This document shows positions 57,815 through 64,000 of a stretch of 64,000 nt of DNA, piece after piece. A program made the translations under genes and the position numbers. Position 1 is the first letter of the stretch. Every line of letters begins with the position of its first letter. The notes beneath the pieces were generated by a model. That model saw only the letters and a program-made list of their open reading frames with translations. It did no database searches and was not told the DNA's origin. The DNA comes from Pelodera strongyloides (taxonomy: Eukaryota > Nematoda > Chromadorea > Rhabditida > Rhabditidae), in NCBI GenBank assembly GCA_036852015.1, contig JAANDG010000151.1:202295-266294 (forward strand), written 5' to 3'.

Positions 57815-58903
57815 TACAGTGCGTTTCATAAGTAAAAGAACACCCAAAAAATTTCGTTTTTGGCCAAAAATGACAGAAACGCTTCAAATAAGTCAATTTT
57901 CAGCGTGGAAAACTGGTCCTGTACAGAAAAATTCAGAAAAAAATTCAGAATCTCGCCAGGAGGAATGCTTTATGGGATTTCGATGTATGGCAAAATCAGA
58001 GTAACGTTAGCGTCCCACCCTAGTGGCGCAAGTCATTCTTGGCAATCAGATTCCTCAAACAGTGCTCCAGATGATGTTTTCTGTTGAAGGCAACATCGAA
58101 TTGAACGTGCCGGATAATAAGAAAAGTTCTGATGCAATCTCCACAGGCTACTTCAGTTCTTCAACAGGCTCAGATGATGGAAAAGGATCGGCGATGGTTT
58201 GGGGACCTTCCACCTAACGCCACGCTCATCTGGAGTATCCAGGCACACGGATGAACACTGCCAACACTCAGAATGTTCGCTGCAGCGTTCATACTGGGTT
58301 TTCCGCATCCGGAAATTGTTCTTCAGAATGTAAATGCGTCAATTAACGTCAGTCATCCCCAGAAGTTTACAAGATTAAGCATCTGGAGGACGCGTCGAGC
58401 GTTTCGGCATGTTCCCCAGATGTGAATCCATTCGGAACTCATTTGGCGATATTTTTGTGGAAACTGCGCACAAAATCACACTTTTTCGACGATCGAACGT
58501 CTTCTAAACGCCTCGAAGAACAGGCGACGTCAGAATTCTTCAGAATCGCACGTCTTCGCCACCGAGAATTTGACCTTGACGCAGGTTAAGAAGGACCTAC
58601 CGATAATTAATTTATTCAACCAATCTCTTTATCACTTTAATTATTAAATAAGTTATAATTTTCACGGGTGTTCCTTTACTTACGAAACGGTTGCAAAAAC
58701 GGCACTTTTGGTTTAAGCATTCCTTCTGGCGAGATTCTCAATATTTTTTTTGAATTTTTCTGCCCAGGACCATTTTTCTGCCCAGGACCAATTTTCTGCC
58801 CAGGACCTGAATCCAATGGGGTTACTTGTTTGAACCGTTTCTGTCATTTTTGGCCGGAAAACGAAATTTTTTGGGTGTTCTTTTACTTATGAAACGCACT
58901 GTA
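57815..58903 (+). mobile_element. Decayed Tc1/mariner transposon with long terminal inverted repeats
   Basis: Starts TACAGTGCGTTTCATAAG and ends with the inverse ...CTTATGAAACGCACTGTA, flanked by TA. The inverted repeats extend about 65 bp, inward to a TTGGCC / GGCCGG block and TGACAGAAACG. The interior retains transposase remnants on the plus strand: GKGSAMVWG (the usual GGSVMVWG block) near 58180 and SPDVNPF near 58430 (the usual SPDLNPIE block), in different frames with stops between, so it cannot encode an active enzyme. A 17-bp unit (TTTTCTGCCCAGGACCA) is repeated about three times near 58755-58808. Confidence 0.85.
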
Positions 58904-60547
58904 TGTGCTTTCGTAACGCACTGTAGTTAGGTTCACAACCATAGGGTGGTTATGGTTTAGTTTTCGATAATGCATGTGTTGCGACTGACCATTACAGAAT
59001 CGACTGGTGCTTCCGACCGTTAGCACAGCGAAACCCAACGCAAAATTCCAATGTTTTCCGATTTTCGCATTCTGGGCTTCCTCCAGCCCCAATAGGCTGT
59101 GCGCGCGTGGTTTTTCGCGAAAAAAAGAGGTGCGCGCACCGTTTTCCAATAATTCCGAGACAGGGGATAGGGTTCCAGGCGGAATACGCAGAGGAGTTCT
59201 CTGTAACGCGTCGCGGTCATTCAATACTATACTAGTATTGATCTAGCCAACTTACATTTTGTCATGCGCGGGAAAATCATTTGAATTCATTTTGCTGTCA
59301 AATTTCACGGAGTTTCATTAATTCACCCATGCATTTTCATTAATTCACCGTTGTTGTTAAGACGACAAGTTGCCAAGAGATCAGTTCAAGAAGATGTTCT
59401 GAGGAGCTACTTGTCGACGACAGGTAGTGGGAAACTGAGGACTAACGGCCTTTCAGCCAATTAAGTAACCACCAACAAGCCATACAAAGCAATAATCAAA
59501 TCAATAAGAACAACACAATTTGGTTGAAGGTTTATTGGTTGGTTACAGTATAATAAAATACAACAAAATAAGTAACACAGCAATTCATTGGGATAATCAA
59601 TGGGGAGACACCGATCTATTTTATATAGATCGACAAATCACCATAGTGGGGTGGCTTCCGCTATACACCGGTTACTTAAAGGTATGCGGTCACCGTTTTG
59701 TCCCTTATGTGTACTTTGTGTTTTATTAACTGCACAGTGTGAAAAACATAGTGTTGGAAAAATCCGACGAAAAACGCTGTTTTCAACGAGAAATTCATTG
59801 ATTAAAAAAGTTGCGTCCGATCCAAGATCCACAGTTAGCCACAGAAAACCAAATGTTATAATGCCCGCGAGGTATTCGATCGATTAATTAGTGGACTAAC
59901 TCGACTAACGTTCGTCGAGTCATTATCAGACAATTACTAGGGTTACGGTGCGTATTGGTTCGAGGACAAAATTTTTCGTCACCATTTTACGCGCTGTTGC
60001 CAGATTTCTTGCAAAACATTTTCCCAACACTATGCGTTATAAATTATGAAGATAATAAAAACACAAAGTATACATAAAGGCCAAAACGGTGACCGCGTCC
60101 CTTTAAATACCGGCAAATATCGGAGAGTCCAAAGGAAGTGTTAGCAACGCACGCCTAACTTGGTACGGAAACAGATCAATAATTATGTCGATTCTGGAGT
60201 ATTAATAGGCTAATTCGAAAGTTCTAGAATGTAGTACATGATACTAAGGTAAGTGAGTTCGGTTACGATAGAAATGTAGCCCAGTAGAATGAAATAGAGA
60301 ACAAACTAAGGGAATAAGCATATTACGGTCGCGCAGTCGGGACAGTTGTCCATTGTCACGCCCCTTCGCGCTAATTGGGTAATATGCTCTATTGGGCGTG
60401 ACAATTGCGATATTGGCCAATCAACGCGAATAGGCGCGCCAACTGTGATAGTTAGTTGGTTATGACTGGCCATGGGTAAATAGCTGAATAGTGTGTGAAT
60501 TTTGCGCTTGGAAATAACTGTTGATCCGCCAACAGCGCAGGTCGCAA
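58904..60547. other. Interval between Tc1 element and LINE
   Basis: No gene seen. Contains a foldback element (59676-60106) and, at 60350-60450, GC-rich DNA with alternating GCCAATCAACGCGAATAGGCG-type segments that resemble the centre of the element at 34584. Frames near 59000-59220 have no recognisable product. Confidence 0.5.
59676..60106. mobile_element. TTAA foldback family GGT-ATG (TTAAAGGTATGCGGTCACCG)
   Basis: 431 bp; TTAAAGGTATGCGGTCACCG ... CGGTGACCGCGTCCCTTTAA; inner arms TGTACTTTGTGTTTT / AAAACACAAAGTATA. Confidence 0.85.
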
Positions 60548-62240
60548 CTACGCCATGAAGACCAGCATCTTGCGATGCGATTCCATGCAGTACAAATGAT
60601 TTAACCATCGGGTCTGCCCATCTCGTTGGCGGTCGCCCTTGAGGACGCTTGTAATCGCGGGGACGCCATTATGTGAACCGAGTGGTCCATCGACTGTCAT
60701 TTCTACGAATGACATGACAGCCCATAGATGTTTCGAGCTGTATATCCTATCAATTATATCATCTACGCCGGACTTTTCTCGAAGTGTGACGTTTGACATA
60801 CGATCCCGGAGGCGCGTGCCTACCATCTTACGCTCCATGGCTCTCTGGATGACAAGTAAGGATTCTTCGTCTTTCTTTGTCGTGCACCAAGTTTCGGAAG
60901 CATAGGTCATTGCTGGCAGCACATGCGTGTTAAACACCTTGGCTTTCACTTATTTTGACTGCTTCACATTGCTGAGTACATCTCGTAGCTTCCAGAAAGC
61001 CTTCCACCCAGACTGTTTACGCCGAGAGAGTTCGGCGGTGAGGCTGTTCCTGGGGTTAACCTCGCGTCTAAGGTAGACATACTTCCCGACCTTTTCGAGC
61101 GTGCTGTTGCCAATACGTATATCTGCACCGCCGTTTGGACAATGATCGTTAGCCATCCACTGCGTCTTGCCTGGGTGGGTTTCAAGACCGATTAGCGACG
61201 TTACTCGAATTAGTTCGTCTAGGTTTTTCTGCAGTGTACTTTGGCTCGGTTCAAGATGACGCGAGAAAACAGCTTTGACAGCTGTGACATCAACGCAATT
61301 GGACGATAGTTGTTTATGTCCTCTTTGCTTCCCTTCTTATGGATCAGGATGGTGTTACTACCTTTCCAGTTCTCAGGAACGATTTTCATTGAGAGGATAT
61401 TGTTGAACAACCTGCAAACCGCGGATAGAGCGGAATTCGGAGCGTACTTGAGGAGATCAATGGAAATGCCATCATTGCCAGGAGCCCTGTTATTAGGAAT
61501 TCTCTTCAAAGCATGTTCAACCTCGCTCTCCATGAACTCCGGCACGTCCTCATTCACTTCAATGCCTGATTTCGGAACACGCTTCTTCGAAGCAAAGAGA
61601 TCCCCATATAAATCTTTGATGATATCGGCAATATCCTGGATCTTGGTCTCCAAAGTACCGTCTTTGTCCATCATGGCCACAGTTGCCTCATTATGCAAGG
61701 AATAGCGTTGGCGTACTTTCTTAATGGACATAAGACGCTCGGCCGCTTCGAGAGCTTTAACCTCGTTAAAGCTCTTATTGTCTGATTCAACCATCTTTTG
61801 TAGGTCGCGACTGAGGCTCTGTACGTTTTGACCCTGATGTAGCATTTTTCGTCTCTCACGGATCAATTCAATGGTCTTCGACGTCAGTCTTTCTCTAGGA
61901 TGAGCACGAATGGCCGGCCTAGCCTCAGCTGATGCCCTCGCCAGTTCCCGGCTCAGTTCGGAGTACGACTTAGGTGAACCGTACCTCGACCAGTCCACTT
62001 GGTTCATTAGAGCACGGGAAAGACCCTGATCAACGTCTCCACGCCTGGAGGTGAGCCTTCTGAACTTAACAGAACCAAAGTTGATGCTGGAATTGACCAA
62101 GCGGTGATCTGAACTTGAGCCGCACCAGCTTCTACCGACGATCTTACAGTCAACGACCCGATGGGCGTCGTTGCAAAGGACATAGTCCAGCTGTTTCTTG
62201 GCACCTTGCGGGCTCTGCCGCGTCCAAAGTTCCAAAGTCT
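60548..62240 (-). mobile_element. RTE-like non-LTR retrotransposon, 5'-truncated with internal deletion
   Basis: Minus-strand frame 62235-61219 begins in the C-terminal part of the endonuclease (QLDYVLCNDAH, GSSSDHRLVNSSI) and continues through the linker to the start of the reverse transcriptase (NNRAPGNDGISIDLLK, NNYRPIALMSQLSKLF, VILNRA). Around 61250 it jumps, in another frame, to the segment that follows the catalytic core (NLDELIRV, GLETHPGKTQWMAND, YVYLRREVN), so the palm with the catalytic Asp pair is missing. After a TAA at 60950-60952 the same frame goes on to VLPAMTYASETW and a C-terminal region to 60548. The copy is dead: 5'-truncated, internally deleted, with one frame change and one in-frame stop. 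Clade assignment to RTE is by the look of these blocks. Confidence 0.87.
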
Positions 62241-62294
62241 ACGCTTTCTTGTTGGAACATGGTGTTCAACACGTACATGCACTGTCTTTCTCGT

Positions 62295-62359
62295 CTCGTC
62301 ACCGAGTGTGAATTGTCGATGAGCCTGGTGAAGGACGCTGTGGTGCATGTGCAAGAGGA
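62295..62359 (+). repeat. 65-bp gag fragment directly before the LTR
   Basis: Matches 63549-63613 of the downstream gag frame in the same orientation, 64 of 65 bases identical (only A/G at 62351). It begins at CTCGTCACCGAG and ends at CAAGAGGA, six bases before the LTR candidate. Confidence 0.85.
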
Positions 62360-62364
62360 CGCTG

Positions 62365-62573
62365 TGTTAGGAAGTGAGCTAAAACGTATTATGTTAGGTC
62401 ACACTTCCTATAGATTTCGATAGACATTTAGCATATCACTATTGTATGTGTTACCTCAATAACGTAACTATTAGCATAGGAGACTAGCTATATAAGACGA
62501 TGATATTGCTGATAAGATGTCACAGCCCCCGCTGAATAAAGACTTCATCTTCAACTGGTGTGCCGCTACAACA
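62365..62573 (+). repeat. Probable 5' LTR of a Ty3/gypsy-type retrotransposon
   Basis: Begins TGTTAGG and ends TACAACA, so the ends form TGTT...AACA. A TATA box (CTATATAAG) lies at 62489-62496 and AATAAA at 62535-62540, correctly ordered for an LTR. A second TGTTAGG at 62392 is an alternative start. The partner LTR lies outside the window, so the ends are not proven. Confidence 0.65.
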
Positions 62574-62576
62574 AAT

Positions 62577-62600
62577 TGGCGTTCAGGATTCGGATTCGAA
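62577..62600 (+). other. Probable tRNA primer-binding site
   Basis: Three bases after the LTR end comes TGGCGTTCAGGATTCGGA and then TTCGAA. Its complement ends in CCA and contains the T-loop sequence TTCGAAT, as in a tRNA 3' end. The match to a standard tRNA needs a one-base adjustment, and I cannot name the tRNA. Confidence 0.5.
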
Positions 62601-62846
62601 ACAGCGGATTTTCGAAACCACTGGAGTTTCGAAAAAACTGGATTTTCGAAACAGCTGGAGTTTCGAAAGTGGCGATTCGAAAGTGACTGCGAGGCTTGAT
62701 CGTACAGTATTCTTGCTGTCAAGACTCAAAGTAACACCAACACAGATCGGTAGTACAGTATTCTTACTGCTGATTGAGTACAGTATTCTTACTCTGTTGT
62801 GTTTGGTAACTTTCGATACCATTTGATAACCCAGCTCTGGTGTAAA
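62601..62846 (+). other. Retrotransposon leader with short internal repeats
   Basis: Untranslated leader between primer site and gag. It contains several TTTCGAAA/CTGGAGTTTCGAAA units (62594-62690) and three GTACAGTATTCTT(A/G)CT units (62702-62790). Confidence 0.5.
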
Positions 62847-64000
62847 ATGACGAAACAAGAGGACACCGCGACCATGATGGCGAAGATGATGGAGCTGTTT
62901 CTGGAGACCACAAAGAAGATGGAGGAACGCGCGCAGAAGATGGAGGAGCGTGCAGAGAGGCGTGAGCAATTTTTGCTCGAGAGGCTAACTGGAACAGGAA
63001 GGATCGCTTCGGTGCCGGCTCAGGATACTGCGACGGTAGCGGCTGCACTAGCTAGTCGTATAGTCATATTCGAGTATGATGAGGAGACCGGATGTACGTT
63101 CGACAAGTGGATCACACGTTTCGAGGACGTTGTGAAGTCGGAAGGATCGTCACTGGAGGAAGCGGATCGCACAAGCCTGCTCGTCAGCAAGCTTGATTCC
63201 AGGAGCTACGCCATGTATGTGGATCATATTTTGCCGAAGAAGCCAGCGGAAGCGTCTTACGAGGAGACGAAGACTGTGCTTGAGGAACTATTTGGAGAGA
63301 AGTGCTCTCTGTTCCGGCGAAGATTCAACGCGTTCCGGGTGGTCAAGGAGGAAACAGAAGATTTCAAGACGTATGCGGCTCGTGTGAACCAGTTACACGA
63401 GAGAGGGCGTGTGAAGGAGATGTCCGAGGACGATTGCAAGTGCATGCTATTTGTTGCAGGGATGCAAGAAGGTAAGTGGAAGGACTTACGAAAGCGTCTG
63501 ATTCGTCGACTAGAGGTTGGTGCAGGCGAAGGTACGAAGCTGAGGGACCTCGTCACCGAGTGTGAATTGTCGATGAGCCTGGTGAAGGACGCTGTGGTGC
63601 ATGTACAAGAGGAAAATGCTTTCGTCGCTCGTGTGGATAAAAAGAAGTGGACCCCGAGGAGGTTCTCGCCTGTTCGTTGCTCACCTAGCAAGGATCACGA
63701 CAGGAACAAGGACTACGCAAGAAAGAAAGGAGCTTGCTTTCTGTGCGGAGAAGCAGGTCATTGGGCGAACAGCTGTCCTGCAGTAAGGAATGTGAAGGCT
63801 GTCGCGAGGTTGAAGAAAGGCCGGAAGGAGGTCACTGCGTGTATTGGGAAGGACGAATTTGATGTCGTGCTGCAGTTGGACACCGGCGCGGACGTAACGA
63901 TTGTGGATCGAAAGACGTGGAGGCGACTGGGTTCTCCGTCTCTTGGAATGGTGTCTGAGGAATTACGTGCCGCCAACGGATCGACGATTGAGGTCGATGG
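62847..64000 (+). CDS. Ty3/gypsy-type retrotransposon gag-protease frame, open at window end
   Basis: Uninterrupted frame of 384 codons from ATG at 62847 to the window edge. Residues ~10-50 are charged and coiled-coil-like (KKMEERAQKMEERAERRE). The gag core follows (FDKWITRFEDVV, then FRVVKEETEDFKTYAARVNQ). A CCHC zinc knuckle, CFLCGEAGHWANSC, has its metal ligands at Cys297, Cys300, His305 and Cys310. The retropepsin-type protease begins with LQLDTGADVTIVDRKTW, catalytic Asp345 in DTGAD. Gag and protease are in one frame. Reverse transcriptase and integrase should follow beyond 64000. The intact frame suggests a recent insertion. Gag binds and packages the element RNA; the protease cleaves the polyprotein. 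Confidence 0.9.
   Translation, partial: MTKQEDTATMMAKMMELFLETTKKMEERAQKMEERAERREQFLLERLTGTGRIASVPAQDTATVAAALASRIVIFEYDEETGCTFDKWITRFEDVVKSEGSSLEEADRTSLLVSKLDSRSYAMYVDHILPKKPAEASYEETKTVLEELFGEKCSLFRRRFNAFRVVKEETEDFKTYAARVNQLHERGRVKEMSEDDCKCMLFVAGMQEGKWKDLRKRLIRRLEVGAGEGTKLRDLVTECELSMSLVKDAVVHVQEENAFVARVDKKKWTPRRFSPVRCSPSKDHDRNKDYARKKGACFLCGEAGHWANSCPAVRNVKAVARLKKGRKEVTACIGKDEFDVVLQLDTGADVTIVDRKTWRRLGSPSLGMVSEELRAANGSTIEVD

Noticed and set aside
58883..59246. Overlapping frames of 113 and 79 codons beside the Tc1 element
   Set aside because: They begin inside the transposon's terminal repeat or have no family resemblance, and both strands are open over a GC-richer stretch.
62007..62423. Additional frames on both strands over the LINE 5' part
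   Set aside because: They are shadows of the LINE frame, and on the plus strand of the 65-bp gag fragment.

Overview
Eukaryotic DNA, AT-rich and intron-bearing, most likely from a nematode and probably clade V (Rhabditina). Evidence: a short run of the nematode telomere hexamer TTAGGC at 17845-17892; genes whose spliced models resemble nematode MOLO-1-type proteins (extracellular TPM-like domain plus one membrane helix); AG acceptors directly at or next to start codons, as expected for spliced-leader addition; and palindromic TTAA-bounded repeats of the kind known from Caenorhabditis. No bacterial or viral gene organisation is present. All gene models are my own splicing by eye: each join keeps frame, GT/AG sites and a shared intron-phase pattern, but none is supported by transcripts.

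Layout. (1) 1-7419, minus strand: the 5' five exons of a cytosolic-type L-asparaginase with a long N-terminal extension; the rest lies left of the window. (2) 12339-47622, minus strand: a tandem array of six MOLO1-like single-pass membrane protein genes, here called A (12339-15716), B (18664-24044), D (27055-28961), C (31728-34089), E (38224-39776) and F (44199-47622). Five have six exons with the same intron phases (1,2,0,1,2); F has a seventh. A and B are close duplicates; E and F have diverged strongly. (3) 53155-54285, plus strand: an intron-containing tyrosine-recombinase gene with one frame break. (4) 57815-58903: a decayed Tc1/mariner transposon. (5) 60548-62240, minus strand: an RTE-like LINE that has lost its reverse-transcriptase core. 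(6) 62365-64000, plus strand: the 5' LTR, leader and open gag-protease frame of a Ty3/gypsy-type retrotransposon that runs off the window.

The remaining sequence is mostly repeats: at least nine families of foldback elements starting and ending in TTAA, (CT)n, (CA)n and (TA)n tracts, a CACGTG-containing minisatellite inside intron 1 of gene B, tRNA-like fragments and a small retroposon-like family ending in GCGTAAAA.

The most interesting biology is the MOLO1-like array. One locus appears to make a set of secreted-domain/one-helix proteins that keep their exon architecture while the ectodomain start, the region next to the membrane and the cytoplasmic tail diversify. C. elegans MOLO-1 is an auxiliary subunit of levamisole-sensitive acetylcholine receptors, so receptor modulation is a reasonable but unproven role for the family here.
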